Assembly: GCA_028687035.1 (NCBI GenBank) | Contig: JAQUAX010000001.1 | Location: forward strand, 186,001 to 250,000 | Reading direction: 5' to 3' | DNA: 64,000 bases | DNA from: Dechloromonas sp. | GTDB taxonomy: Bacteria > Pseudomonadota > Gammaproteobacteria > Burkholderiales > Rhodocyclaceae | Part shown: piece after piece, positions 1-9,700 of the stretch | How positions within the stretch are numbered: the stretch's first letter is position 1 | Layout: each line of letters begins with the position of its first letter | Notes under the pieces: generated by a model | Database searches by the model: none | What the model was told of the DNA's origin: nothing | What the model saw: only the letters and a program-made list of their open reading frames with translations | Translations under genes and position numbers: made by a program

Positions 1-53
1 GAGCTTGAAGAGGCCTAAGCTCTCTTCAACTGGACCGCCAGGAATTAGCCGAA

Positions 54-800
54 ATGGACATTCCCCGAATATTCAACATCACCGAGAGTGCTCACCGCAT
101 CCATAACCCGATCACGCCCGAAAAGCTCGCCACGCTCGGTGCGGCGCTGCGGCTGGAAGCGGGGGAACGGGTGCTCGATCTCGGCAGCGGGTCGGGGGAA
201 ATGTTGTGCACCTGGGCGCGCGATCATGGCGTCGTCGGTACCGGCGTCGATTTGAGCCGCTTGTTCACCGAGCAGGCGAGGCGCCGGGCCGAAGAACTCG
301 GCGTCGCCGGTCGGGTCAGCTTCATCCACGGCGATGCGGCCGGTCATGTTTCCGACGAGAAGGTCGGCGTGGCCGCGTGCCTCGGTGCCACCTGGATCGG
401 CGGCGGTGTCGCCGGCACGATAGCGCTGCTGGCGCGCAGCCTGCGCAGCGGCGGCATCATCCTGATCGGCGAGCCTTACTGGCGGCAGTTGCCGCCGACG
501 GAAGAGGTGGCCACGGGCTGCCTGGCCGGATCGATCGCCGACTTCCTGACGCTTCCGGACCTGCTCGCGTCTTTCGGCGGCCTCGGCTACGACATCGTTG
601 AAATGGTGCTGGCCGACCAGGACGGTTGGGACAGGTACGAGGCGGCCAAATGGCTGACCATGCGCCGATGGCTCGAAGCGAACCCCGGCGACGAACTTGC
701 CAGCGAGGTTCGCGCCCTGTTGCACTCGGAACCCGCGCGCTACGCGGCGCATACGCGGGAATACCTGGGCTGGGGCGTGTTCGCCCTGATGCCGCGCTGA
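54..800 (+). CDS. class I SAM-dependent methyltransferase
   Basis: Encodes 248 aa with the glycine-rich SAM-binding motif VLDLGSGSGE near residues 40-50, an acidic post-II segment (GTGVDLS) and a motif IV-like acidic turn, as in the Rossmann methyltransferase fold. The substrate cannot be told from sequence; small molecules and proteins are both possible. There is no signal peptide, so it is cytoplasmic. It starts 53 bases inside the window, and the next gene follows after 15 bases, so the two may be cotranscribed. The family call is firm, the function unknown. Confidence 0.85.
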   Translation: MDIPRIFNITESAHRIHNPITPEKLATLGAALRLEAGERVLDLGSGSGEMLCTWARDHGVVGTGVDLSRLFTEQARRRAEELGVAGRVSFIHGDAAGHVSDEKVGVAACLGATWIGGGVAGTIALLARSLRSGGIILIGEPYWRQLPPTEEVATGCLAGSIADFLTLPDLLASFGGLGYDIVEMVLADQDGWDRYEAAKWLTMRRWLEANPGDELASEVRALLHSEPARYAAHTREYLGWGVFALMPR

Positions 801-815
801 GCGCACCGCAAGCAC

Positions 816-1358
816 ATGACTCCGCTGCCTCTCGCCCGGGCTTTCACGCTGATCGAATCCGGCCCTGTCGTGCTGGTGACGACCTGCGACGGTGAAGCGA
901 ACAACGTGATGACCATTTCCTGGACCCTGGTCGTCGATTTCACGCCGAAGTTCGCGATCACGACCGGCCCGTGGAATTACTCGTACGCGGCGCTGGAAAA
1001 GTCGCGGGAGTGCGTGATCGCGATTCCCGGCGCCGATCTGATCGATACCGTGGTCGGGGTGGGAACCTGCTCCGGCGCGGATACCGACAAGTTCGCGCGC
1101 TTCGGCCTGACGCCGCTTCGGGCGCAGCGCGTGCGGGCGCCGCTGATCGGCGAGTGCCTGGCCAATATCGAGTGCCGGGTCATCGACATCGTCGAGCGGC
1201 ACAACATCGTCGTGCTGGAGGGCCTTGCCGCCCATCGCAACGAATCCCGCCGCGAAACCCGGACCTGTCATGCCGTCGGCGACGGCAGCTTCATCGTCGA
1301 CGGCGAGCGGATCGACCGCCGGGCGATGATGCAGCACAAGCTGCCGCCGGGGCTCTAG
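816..1358 (+). CDS. flavin reductase-like (DIM6/NTAB fold) FMN-binding protein
   Basis: Encodes 180 aa beginning with a segment typical of the flavin-reductase-like split-barrel family. It contains VVLVTTCDGEANNVMTISW (residues about 18-36), a conserved FMN-phosphate region, then FAITTGPWNYSY. Members bind FMN and reduce flavin with NAD(P)H or act as flavoprotein oxidoreductases. It lies 15 bases after the methyltransferase and is followed by a hairpin, so it is probably the last gene of a two-gene unit. The physiological partner oxygenase, if any, is not in the window. Confidence 0.8.
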   Translation: MTPLPLARAFTLIESGPVVLVTTCDGEANNVMTISWTLVVDFTPKFAITTGPWNYSYAALEKSRECVIAIPGADLIDTVVGVGTCSGADTDKFARFGLTPLRAQRVRAPLIGECLANIECRVIDIVERHNIVVLEGLAAHRNESRRETRTCHAVGDGSFIVDGERIDRRAMMQHKLPPGL

Positions 1359-1367
1359 CCCTTTCCT

Positions 1368-1384
1368 GCGGCCTTTTCGGCCGC
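1368..1384 (+). terminator. hairpin after flavin reductase gene
   Basis: A perfect 6-bp stem (GCGGCC / GGCCGC) with a TTTTC loop begins 10 bases after the stop codon and is followed by a short T-run (TTTCC). It is a plausible weak intrinsic terminator separating this pair from the AT-rich region upstream of the kinase gene. Confidence 0.45.
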
Positions 1385-1526
1385 TTTCCGGTCCCGCGGT
1401 AGCGGCCGTTCTCCCTGTTTTCTCCGTCCAGCCTGCTGCGCAGATTATGCGAAGGGGCTGGATTTATTTTTACCCGTCATTTAATATATATGGCAAACCT
1501 ATCATCACTGTTAAAAATATCTAAGC

Positions 1527-4250
1527 GTGCGGTTCGTTCTTGCCATTTTCCTGCTGCTGGGGCCGTTCACCGCGTGGCCGGCGACCGCCCCGCGTGCCGA
1601 GGCATCCGTTGCTCAGTCCGGCCATCTGATCGACGAACTGCGCCGGATGAACGCCTATCTGGCGCTCGCGATGGCGCTGGCCGCCGTGGCCGGCGGCGTC
1701 GCCGTGCATGCGGTGCGCCTGAACCGTCGCTTGCAGCGCAGCGAGGCCGATCTGTCGGCGGCGTTGCGGGCGATTCCCGACCTGATCTTCGAGCTGGATG
1801 GGCAGGGCAACTACCTGCGCGTGCGCAAGTCGCAGGATGAGCTGCTGGCTCATCCGAAGAGCGATCTGCTGGGGCGCAACGTCCGCGACGTGCTGCCGCC
1901 CGAGGCCGCGCGGATCGTCATGGAGGCGCTGGAGGCGGCGAAGGAGCGGGGCAGCGACTACGGCCGGCTGATCCGGCTGCCGCTCGACAAGGGCGAGTCA
2001 TGGTTCGAGCTTGCGGTTGCTCGCCGCTCGGCCGGGCCGGCCGAGGATTCGGTGTTCATCGTGCTGTCTCGCGACGTGACGGCGCGCTACCGGGCGGAGG
2101 AGGGCTTCCGGCGCCTTTCCCAGGTCGTCGAGCAGAGTCCGAACGCGATCGTGATCGCCGATACGGCCGGCCTCGTCGAGTACGTCAATCCGGCCTTCAC
2201 GGCCTTGACCGGCTATGCGGCCGACGAGGCGGTCGGCCGCCATGCGCGCCTGCTGATGTCGGGCCGGGTCGATGCCGCGGTCCGGCGGGCGGTGCGCCAG
2301 ACGCTGGCCCGGGGCGAGGTCTGGGAAGGCGAACTGGTCAATCGTTGCCGGGACGGCGGCGAATACGTGACGCTGACCAGCATTTCGCCGCTGCGCGACC
2401 GGCGCGGCCGGGTGTCGCATTTCGTCGGCATCCAGATCGACGCCACCGAACTGCGCGAGGCCCAGCGCCAGGCGCGGGAAAGCGAACAGCTCCTGCGTTC
2501 GTCGATCGAGGCGATCGGCGAGGGCTTCGTCGTCTATGACGCCGACGACCGGCTGGTTTTCTGCAACGAGGAATACCGCGCCTCCTTCCCGCGGCTGGCG
2601 CCGTTCATCGAGATCGGGCGGCCGTTCGAGGAAATCCTGCGCCACGGGCTGGCGCTCGGCCAGTTCCCGGATGCCGCCGGCCGCCAGGAGGCCTGGCTGG
2701 CCGAGCGGGTCGCGGTACACCGTCAGGGCAACGCCGAAATCATCCAGCATCTCGACGACGGGCGCTGGCTGAAGATACGCGAACGGCGCACGCCGCTCGG
2801 CCACATCGTCGGCTTCCGCGTCGATATCAGCGAACTGGTCCGCGCCAAGGAGGCGGCCGAGGCGGCCAGCCGGGCGAAGAGCCAGTTCCTGGCGACGATG
2901 AGCCACGAGATCCGGACGCCGATGAACGGCATCCTCGGCATGGCGCAGATCCTGTCGATGCCGAAACTGGCCGAGCAGCAGCGTCTCGAATACGCGCGGA
3001 CCCTGCTCGGCGCCGGGCAGAGCCTGCTCGCGCTGCTCAACGACATGCTCGACCTGGCCAAGGTGGAGTCGGGGAGGCTCGAACTGGACGAGCAGGCTTT
3101 CGTCGCGGCGGACCTGCTGGCCGAACTGAAGGGCCTGTTCGACGAGCCGGCCCGGCAGAAGGGGCTGAGCCTGAGCGTCGACTGGTCGGGGCCGGCGGGG
3201 CGGGCCTATGTCGCGGATCGCCATCGCCTGCGCCAGATGCTGGTCAATCTGCTGTCCAATGCCGTCAAATTCACCGAGCACGGCGCGATTCGCGTCGAAG
3301 CCGGGGAAATCGCCGGCGAATCGGGCGGGCGGCAGCTCGAATTTGCGGTTGAGGACAGCGGCATCGGCATCCCGGAAAGCAGCCAGGCGAGGATTTTCGA
3401 GCCCTTTTCCCAGGCCGACGGCTCGATCTCGCGGCACTACGCGGGGACCGGGCTCGGTCTGTCGATCGTGCGCAGCCTGGCGCGCCGGATGGGCGGCGAC
3501 GCCGGCTTCAGCAGCACGGCCGGCCGGGGATCGCGCTTCTGGTTCCGCATTCCCGCTGCCGTCGCCGACGCGGCGGCGGTGGAGTCGCCGGCCGTCCCCG
3601 CGACGCCCGGCGAGGCGGTTGCCGCACGTTTTTCCGGGCGGGTTCTGTTCGTCGATGATCATCCGCTCGAACGCAGCGTGGTATCGGCGCTGCTGGTCAA
3701 ACTGGGGCTCGACGTCAGTGTGGTCGGCGACGGCCGGCAGGCGCTCGACTGGCTGGCAGCGAACGCGCCGCCGGACCTCGTGCTGATGGATTGCCAGATG
3801 CCGGTGCTCGACGGTTATCAGGCGACGGCCGAACTGCGCCGACTGCCGGGATGCGCCGGGTTGCCGGTGATCGCGCTGACGGCAGGCGCCTTCGACAGCG
3901 ACCGCCAGCGCTGCCTGGACGCCGGCATGGACGATTTCCTGGCCAAGCCGGTGCTGTTCGACGAACTGGCCGCGGTGATCGGGCACTGGCTGCCGTCGGC
4001 CGGCGGGCAGGTCGCGGTGCCCGAAATCGATACGGCGCAGTTGCGCGCGTGGATCGCCGAACTGGAGCCGATGCTGGCCAGCCAGCAGTTCGACGCGCTG
4101 GGCCGCTTCCGTGGCTTGCGCGAATTCGCCCGCGGGACGCGGATCGAGCCCTGGGTCGATGAAATCGGCCGCCTGCTGGCGGCCTTCCAGTTCCCGCAGG
4201 CCCTGGCGCAGTTGCGCGAGCTGGCCGCCAGCACGGGACAGGAGAGCTGA
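1527..4250 (+). CDS. PAS-rich hybrid sensor histidine kinase
   Basis: Encodes 907 aa, starting at GTG. An N-terminal signal/membrane segment (residues about 2-20) and a second transmembrane helix (about 45-65) are followed by three PAS-like domains (about 75-190, 195-315, 325-445). Next come HisKA with the phospho-accepting His460 in MSHEIRTPMNG, an HATPase domain with the GTGLGLS box, and a C-terminal receiver (VLMDCQMPVLDG; Asp phospho-acceptor). There is no HPt domain. The periplasmic loop is short, so sensing is probably through the PAS domains. The downstream response regulator-cyclase begins one base after the stop, which makes it the obvious output partner. Confidence 0.9.
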   Translation: MRFVLAIFLLLGPFTAWPATAPRAEASVAQSGHLIDELRRMNAYLALAMALAAVAGGVAVHAVRLNRRLQRSEADLSAALRAIPDLIFELDGQGNYLRVRKSQDELLAHPKSDLLGRNVRDVLPPEAARIVMEALEAAKERGSDYGRLIRLPLDKGESWFELAVARRSAGPAEDSVFIVLSRDVTARYRAEEGFRRLSQVVEQSPNAIVIADTAGLVEYVNPAFTALTGYAADEAVGRHARLLMSGRVDAAVRRAVRQTLARGEVWEGELVNRCRDGGEYVTLTSISPLRDRRGRVSHFVGIQIDATELREAQRQARESEQLLRSSIEAIGEGFVVYDADDRLVFCNEEYRASFPRLAPFIEIGRPFEEILRHGLALGQFPDAAGRQEAWLAERVAVHRQGNAEIIQHLDDGRWLKIRERRTPLGHIVGFRVDISELVRAKEAAEAASRAKSQFLATMSHEIRTPMNGILGMAQILSMPKLAEQQRLEYARTLLGAGQSLLALLNDMLDLAKVESGRLELDEQAFVAADLLAELKGLFDEPARQKGLSLSVDWSGPAGRAYVADRHRLRQMLVNLLSNAVKFTEHGAIRVEAGEIAGESGGRQLEFAVEDSGIGIPESSQARIFEPFSQADGSISRHYAGTGLGLSIVRSLARRMGGDAGFSSTAGRGSRFWFRIPAAVADAAAVESPAVPATPGEAVAARFSGRVLFVDDHPLERSVVSALLVKLGLDVSVVGDGRQALDWLAANAPPDLVLMDCQMPVLDGYQATAELRRLPGCAGLPVIALTAGAFDSDRQRCLDAGMDDFLAKPVLFDELAAVIGHWLPSAGGQVAVPEIDTAQLRAWIAELEPMLASQQFDALGRFRGLREFARGTRIEPWVDEIGRLLAAFQFPQALAQLRELAASTGQES

Positions 4251-4251
4251 C

Positions 4252-5574
4252 ATGAATCCGGAAAAACCCACCATCCTCGCCATCGACGACACGCCGGCCA
4301 ACCTGATGATGCTGGGCGCCGCGCTGGCCGGCGAGTTCGACCTGCGGATCGCCGCCTCCGGCAGCGAAGGCCTGGCGACGGCGGCCCGGGTCGTACCCGA
4401 CCTGATCCTGCTCGACGTGATGATGCCGGAGCTCGACGGCATCGAGACCTGCCGGCGGCTGAAGGCCGATCCGGCGCTGCGCGACATCCCGGTGATCTTC
4501 ATCACCGCGCTGGCCGATTTCGGCAGCGAACTCGCCGGCCTGAACGTCGGCGCGGTCGAATACATCGCCAAGCCCTTCCGCATCGACCTGGTCCGCCAGC
4601 GCATCCGCAACATCCTGCAGCTGGCCCGCCTGAACCGCGAACTGGCCGACAGCGAGGAGCGCCTGCGCTACGTGATGGAAGCGACCGGCGACGGCATCTG
4701 GGACTGGGACATCGATTCCGGGATGGTGTCGCACAACCATGCCTGGTGCCGGGTGCTCGGCCTGGAGGAGAGCCTGCTCAGGCATCCGGTGGCGACCTTC
4801 GAGAGCCTCGTCCATCCGGACGACCTGCCGGCCGTCAGGGAGTCGATCGAGGCCTGCCTCGCCGGATCGGCGCCGTATGCCAGCGAACACCGGATGCGCC
4901 ACGGCGACGGCGGCTACGTCTGGGTTTCCGACCGCGGCGACGTCGTGCGCCGCGACGCCGAAGGACGGCCGCGGCGCATGGTCGGCTGCGTGAAGAACAT
5001 CGACGAACTGAAGCTGAAGGAGGCGGAAATCCACCGCCTGGCCTTCTACGATCCGCTGACCGGGCTGCCCAACCGCCGGCTGCTGACCGACCGCCTGCAG
5101 CAGAGCTGGCTCGCCAACAAGCGCCACGGCGGCTTCGGCGTGCTGATGTTCCTCGACATGGACCGCTTCAAGCAACTCAACGACACCTACGGCCACGCGA
5201 TGGGCGACCAGTTGCTGGTCCAGGTCGCCGCCCGGCTGCAGCAGTGCGTCCGCGAGCAGGATACGGTCGCCCGTTTCGGCGGTGACGAATTCGTCGTCAT
5301 GCTCGACCGCTTTTCCGGCACGCCGGAAGCGGCGCTCGGCGCGGCCCGCAACATCGGCGAGAAGATCCGAGCGGCGCTGAATGCGCCTTACCGCCTCGGC
5401 GACATGGCCTACGCCAGCACGCCCAGCATCGGGCTGTGCCTGTTCGACGGCCGCGAGGCGAATGTGGACGAGGTGCTGAAGCGGGCCGACATCGCGATGT
5501 ACGCGGCCAAGTCGGCCGGGCGCAACACGCTGCGCGTGTTCGGCGAACCGGAACAGAGCGACTTCGTCCTGTAG
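4252..5574 (+). CDS. response regulator with PAS and GGDEF (diguanylate cyclase)
   Basis: Encodes 440 aa. The receiver domain carries Asp55 in LILLDVMMPELDG. A PAS domain (about 145-260) and a GGDEF domain follow, with an intact active site GGDEF at residues 343-347. The inhibitory RxxD site (REQD) lies five residues upstream of GGDEF, so feedback inhibition by c-di-GMP is expected. The chosen ATG lies one base after the kinase stop codon, which makes translational coupling likely. Inferred role: phosphorylation by the upstream hybrid kinase controls c-di-GMP synthesis. Confidence 0.92.
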   Translation: MNPEKPTILAIDDTPANLMMLGAALAGEFDLRIAASGSEGLATAARVVPDLILLDVMMPELDGIETCRRLKADPALRDIPVIFITALADFGSELAGLNVGAVEYIAKPFRIDLVRQRIRNILQLARLNRELADSEERLRYVMEATGDGIWDWDIDSGMVSHNHAWCRVLGLEESLLRHPVATFESLVHPDDLPAVRESIEACLAGSAPYASEHRMRHGDGGYVWVSDRGDVVRRDAEGRPRRMVGCVKNIDELKLKEAEIHRLAFYDPLTGLPNRRLLTDRLQQSWLANKRHGGFGVLMFLDMDRFKQLNDTYGHAMGDQLLVQVAARLQQCVREQDTVARFGGDEFVVMLDRFSGTPEAALGAARNIGEKIRAALNAPYRLGDMAYASTPSIGLCLFDGREANVDEVLKRADIAMYAAKSAGRNTLRVFGEPEQSDFVL

Positions 5575-5639
5575 CCGGCGTCAGCCGCCGGCCCGATGCG
5601 GTAAGCTGGCGGCCTTCGAGAAACCACCGGATTCATCGC

Positions 5640-5948
5640 ATGAAGCTGCAGCATCTCGCCATCGGCGCCCGTTTCGAATACGAGGGAATCGTTTACGTGA
5701 AGACCGGGCCGTTGACCGCGTCTTCGGAGCAGGGGGGGCAGCGCGTGATTCCGCGCTACGCGACGCTGAAGCCGCTCGATGTGCCCGCGGTCGACCGGGG
5801 CAGCGCCGGCAAAACCGGGCTGGACCGGGCGCGTGTCGTGGCGGCTTTTGAGAGCTTCTATACCTGTGCCGTCGAGGTGACGGATGCAGGCGGGCGCGAG
5901 CGGCTGGCCGGGGCCCGGGAGGCCTTCCTGGCCGCGCTGCGCAGCTGA
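5640..5948 (+). CDS. conserved-looking hypothetical protein, 102 aa
   Basis: A small acidic-to-neutral protein that starts MKLQHLAIGARFEY. It has no signal peptide and no recognised catalytic motif. The opening segment looks like a compact beta-rich domain, and the C-terminus (GRERLAGAREAFLAALRS) is helical. It lies 65 bases after the cyclase gene and converges on infA with only three bases between. I do not recognise a family; the codon use and the clean start support a real gene. Confidence 0.6.
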   Translation: MKLQHLAIGARFEYEGIVYVKTGPLTASSEQGGQRVIPRYATLKPLDVPAVDRGSAGKTGLDRARVVAAFESFYTCAVEVTDAGGRERLAGAREAFLAALRS

Positions 5949-5951
5949 CGC

Positions 5952-6209
5952 TCAGCGACGTTGCTGGCGAACCGGGGCGGGGCCGCGGTTTTCGATGTGG
6001 CGGAAGGTGATGCGACCCTTGCTCAAATCGTAGGGCGACAGTTCGAGCGTGACCTTGTCGCCAGCGATGATGCGGATGTGGTGCTTGCGCATCTTACCGG
6101 CGGTGTAGGCGACGAGTTGGTGACCGTTGTCCAGCGTGACCAGAAAACGGGAGTCGGGCAGCACCTCGGCAACCACTCCCTGCATCTCGAGTAGTTCTTC
6201 TTTAGCCAT
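5952..6209 (-). CDS. infA: translation initiation factor IF-1
   Basis: Encodes 85 aa and starts [11 protein letters not shown]. The S1-like OB fold is clear, with the family sections [19 protein letters not shown] and [15 protein letters not shown]-1 binds the 30S A site with IF-2 and IF-3 during initiation. Upstream in-frame codons exist, but the MAKEE start matches the family and has an AGAGGT ribosome site. The C-terminal tail ([15 protein letters not shown]) is longer and more basic than in E. coli, as in the second IF-1 copy common in betaproteobacteria. It lies just downstream of a cold-shock gene on the same strand, separated by a terminator. Confidence 0.95.
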   Translation of the reverse strand: MAKEELLEMQGVVAEVLPDSRFLVTLDNGHQLVAYTAGKMRKHHIRIIAGDKVTLELSPYDLSKGRITFRHIENRGPAPVRQQRR

Positions 6210-6231
6210 CAATGACCTCTGGCATAAGGGG

Positions 6232-6260
6232 AAAAAAAACGGCCCGGCATGGGCCGGGCC
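6232..6260 (-). terminator. intrinsic terminator of the cold-shock gene
   Basis: A perfect 8-bp GC stem (GGCCCGGC / GCCGGGCC, positions 6241-6260, loop ATGG) is followed on the minus strand by a run of eight T (positions 6239-6232). This is a textbook rho-independent terminator 48 bases past the cold-shock stop codon and immediately upstream of infA. infA therefore probably relies on read-through or on a promoter in this gap. Confidence 0.9.
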
Positions 6261-6308
6261 TATTTTCAGCCGCGGCATGATCGAATCATGCCGCCTGCCA
6301 GGCCGTAA

Positions 6309-6512
6309 TTAGGCCGGCTGGATGTTGCTGGCTTGCTTGCCCTTCGGGCCGGTCGTGATGTCAAAGCTGACACGCTGACCTTCGGTCAGGGTCTTGAAAC
6401 CCTGGCTTTGAATCGCGGAAAAGTGGGCGAAGAGGTCTTCACCGCCTTGGTCCGGGGAAATGAAGCCGAAACCCTTGGAATCGTTGAACCACTTGACGGT
6501 ACCAGTTGCCAT
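6309..6512 (-). CDS. cspA: cold-shock domain protein (CspA family)
   Basis: Encodes 67 aa and starts [11 protein letters not shown]. It carries both RNA-binding motifs, KGFGFI (RNP1) and DLFAHFSAI (RNP2 region), and ends [11 protein letters not shown]. CspA-type proteins are single-domain nucleic-acid chaperones that melt RNA structure. The ATG has GGAG ten bases upstream. The gene has a long untranslated leader, typical for this family, and its own terminator. Which Csp paralogue this is cannot be fixed from the sequence. Confidence 0.95.
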   Translation of the reverse strand: MATGTVKWFNDSKGFGFISPDQGGEDLFAHFSAIQSQGFKTLTEGQRVSFDITTGPKGKQASNIQPA

Positions 6513-6538
6513 ATCTTGAAACTCCGAAAAAATTTTGA

Positions 6539-6553
6539 CGGGGCTGAGCCCCG
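6539..6553 (-). promoter_or_regulatory. hairpin in cold-shock leader next to the ribosome site
   Basis: A 6-bp perfect stem (CGGGGC / GCCCCG) with a three-base loop is followed on the minus strand by TCAAAATTTTTT and then the CGGAG ribosome site of the cold-shock gene. The arrangement (GC hairpin, T-run, Shine-Dalgarno) could act as a terminator/attenuator or a temperature-sensitive structure. Function is inferred. Confidence 0.4.
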
Positions 6554-6664
6554 AGGGTGGGGCGAATATCAAGACGGCGAGGTGAATTTGGGGGAATTGC
6601 TCCGCGCTGGGCGCGGGTACTAATACCAACAGAACAACACACTACTTGAAGATCGCTGGACGGC

Positions 6665-6693
6665 ACTATGCCCGTAATTTCCGGTAATGGCAA
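6665..6693 (-). promoter_or_regulatory. candidate sigma-70 promoter of the cold-shock gene
   Basis: On the minus strand, TTGCCA (-35, positions 6693-6688) and CATAGT (-10, positions 6670-6665) are separated by exactly 17 bases. Initiation near 6658 would give a leader of about 145 bases, close to the length known for E. coli cspA. It sits between the upstream kinase stop and the cold-shock gene. No experiment supports it. Confidence 0.45.
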
Positions 6694-6726
6694 ACATTAT
6701 TTTTCCGCTACCCAAAATTCCCCGGA

Positions 6727-9700
6727 TCAGCCTGCCGTGCGGGACGCCGGGCGCCATGGGGCGCTCGCGTCGACGAGGCCGCCGATCAGCGCGGCGAGTC
6801 CGTCCAGCGCGGTTTCCGCCGGCTCGCTGCCGGCATCGATCGTCGCCTCGATCGCGCGGGCCGCGGCCATCACGTCGAGCGCGCCGATGAAGCCTGCATT
6901 GCTGCCCAGCGTGTGCATGCAGCGTCCCGCCGCTTCGCGGTCGCCGTCGGCCAGATAGGCGCGGGCGCGCCCGACGGCATCGGCGTTGTCCTCGATGAAC
7001 AGTTCGAGCAGGCTGAGGAACATGTCCCGGTCGCCGCCCAGGCGCTGCGCGGCGAGTTCGCGGTCGACGCCCGGAATGTCCGGAAAACCGCCGGCGGGGG
7101 GCCCGGCCGGGATTTCGTCGGCCGCCGCCTCGGGCGGGCGCGGGCCGATCCAGCGGACCAGCAGGTCGGTCATCTCGTCGAGGTCCATCGGCTTGGCCAG
7201 GATGTCGTCGGCGCCCGCCTCGCGCGCGGCGCGCTGCTGGTCGTCGCGGACGCCGGCGGTGAAGGCGATGATCGGCAGTTCGGTCAGCCCGAGTTCCTGG
7301 CGGATCGCACGGGTCGCGCTGAGGCCGTCCATGACCGGCATCTGGACATCCATCAGCACCGCGTCGAAACCTTCGGGGCGGGTCTTCAGGATCTGCAGCG
7401 CCTGCTGCCCGTCGGCGGCCAGCGTGCTGCCGGCGCCCTCCAGCGCCAGCGCGCGTTCGACCAGGTCGCGGTTCATCGCGCTGTCGTCGACGACCAGCAG
7501 GTGGGTGCCGGCCAGCCGCGGTCCGCGGGCGCCGGGCGCCGGTGCGGCCAGCCGTACCGGTTCGGCCGGGGCTTCGCCGCGGGCCAGCGGCAGCTCGAAC
7601 CAGAAGCGGCTGCCGACGCCGGGCTCGCTGCTGACGCCGATCTGGCCGTCCATCAGCTCGACCAGCCGCTTGCAGATCGACAGGCCGAGGCCGGTGCCGC
7701 CGAAGCGCCGGCCGATGCCGGCGTCGGCCTGGGTGAAGGGAGCGAACAGCCGGGCCAGCGCGTCGGCGGCGATGCCGATCCCGGTGTCGCGGACCTCGAA
7801 GCGCAGCCGCAGCTGCGCGGCGTCGGCGTCGAGCAGTTCGACGCGGACCGCGACTTCGCCGCGCTCGGTGAATTTGATCGCGTTGCCGGTCAGGTTGAAC
7901 AGCACCTGCTCGATGCGCAGGCCGTCGCCGAGCAGCGTGCCCGGGATCGTCGCCGGCGCGTCGATGCGCAGCAGCAGGCCCTTGCTGCGGGCGGTCTGGC
8001 CCATCAGGCTGTCGAGGTTGGCGAGCAGCACGCCGAGGTCGAAGGGGCGCCGTTCGATGCGCAGCTGGCCGGCCTCGATCTTCGACAAGTCGAGCACGTC
8101 GTTGAGCAGCGCGAGCAGCGACTGGCCGGCGCTGCGGATGCGTTCGATCATGTCGCGCTGGTGGGCGGGCAGCGGCTCGCGCGCCAGGACCTGGGCAAGC
8201 CCGAGCACCGCGTTCATCGGGGTGCGGATCTCGTGGCTCATGTGGGCGAGGAATTCGCTCTTCGCCGCGTTCGCCGCTTCGGCCGCGTCGTAGGCCCGGT
8301 GCAGCTCGCGTTCGTGGCGCTTGCGTTCGCCGATGTCGCGGACGACCCCGAGAATCTCGACGAAGCGGCCGTCCGAACCGAGCAGCGGGCTGGCGTTGAG
8401 TTCGGTCCACACCGTCGTGCCGTTTCGGCGCTGCAGTTCGAGTTCACCGCGGAAGGGCTCGAGCGGCCGGCCGTCCGCCAGGCCGGCGCGCAGCTGGGCG
8501 AAATAGGCGTCGACCGCGACCCGCGAGTCCGGCGTCAGCACCTCGGCCATCGTCTGGCGCAGCGCCTCGGACGGCGTGACGCCGAGCAGCTTCTCGACCG
8601 ACGGGCTGACGTAGGAGAAGCGGCCGTCGAGATCCAGGGTCAGGATCACGTCGAGCGCGTTGTCGGCGAGCAGCCGGTGGCGTTCCTCGCTGATCCGCAG
8701 GCGTTCCTCCATCTGCCGGCGGGCGGTGATGTCCTCGACGATGGCCAGGTAGCGGGGCGTGTCCTCGGCATCGACCTGGACCGGGGCGCAGGTCACGCTG
8801 ACCCATACGGTCGTGCCGTCGGGCCGCAGGTAGCGTTTGTTGATCCGGTAGCCGGCGATTTCGCCGGCATTCAGTTGCGCGATCCAGGCCAGGTTGGCGG
8901 CGGCGTCGTCCGGATGGGTGAAGCTGATCGGATCGCGTCCGGCCAGCGCTTCCGGCGGCAGGCCGATGATTTCGCAGAAGCGCCGGTTGACCTCGGTGAT
9001 CCGGCTGCTGCGCGAATCGACCAGCACGATGCCGAGCGGCGCCTGCTCGAAGACGACGCGGAAGCGCGCCTCGGCGGCGCGCCGGGCGCGCAGCGTGGTC
9101 AGTTCGCGGCGTTCGAGCCCCCGCCGCCACAGCAGGTAGGCCGCCCAATAGACGAAGAGCAGGCCGACGCCGGTGACCAGCGCGGTCGCCCAGGTCACCG
9201 TCCGGATGCCGGCGTAGGCCTCGACTTCGTCGATTTCGGCCAGCATCAGCCAGGGCGTGCCGGCGACCGGGGAGGCGTAGGCCAGCACCGGGACGCCGCG
9301 GTAGTCGCGGCCGCCGGCCAGGATGCCGTGCTCGCCCTGCGCGGCGCGGGCGGCCGGCAGGTCGGCCAGCGCGAGCGACCGGGTCAGTTCGAGCGCGGCG
9401 TTCGGCTGGTGGCGCAGTGGCGTCAGGAAGCGGACGCCGGCCGGATCGCGGCGGACCAGGTAGGTTTCCGCGGTCCGGGTCGGGACCGGCCACGAAACGA
9501 CCTGCGGGTACAGGCTCCGTTCGGCCCGCCAGCTCAGGTAGGCAATGCCGATCGGCGGCTGGCCGGCGGCGCCGATCGGCGCCAGCATGCCGTAACGGGG
9601 CGCGCCGTCGGCGTCGCGGTGCAGGTCGACGAGTTCGATGCGCGGCTGGCTTAGCAGCCGGGCGATCAGCGCCGGATCGACGCGCGTTTCGGCCTCGCCG

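Noticed and set aside
1-53. Inverted repeat GAGCTT / AAGCTC (1-6 and 17-22) at the window edge, considered as a terminator
   Set aside because: The stem is short with a 10-base loop and no T-run, and the upstream gene cannot be seen.
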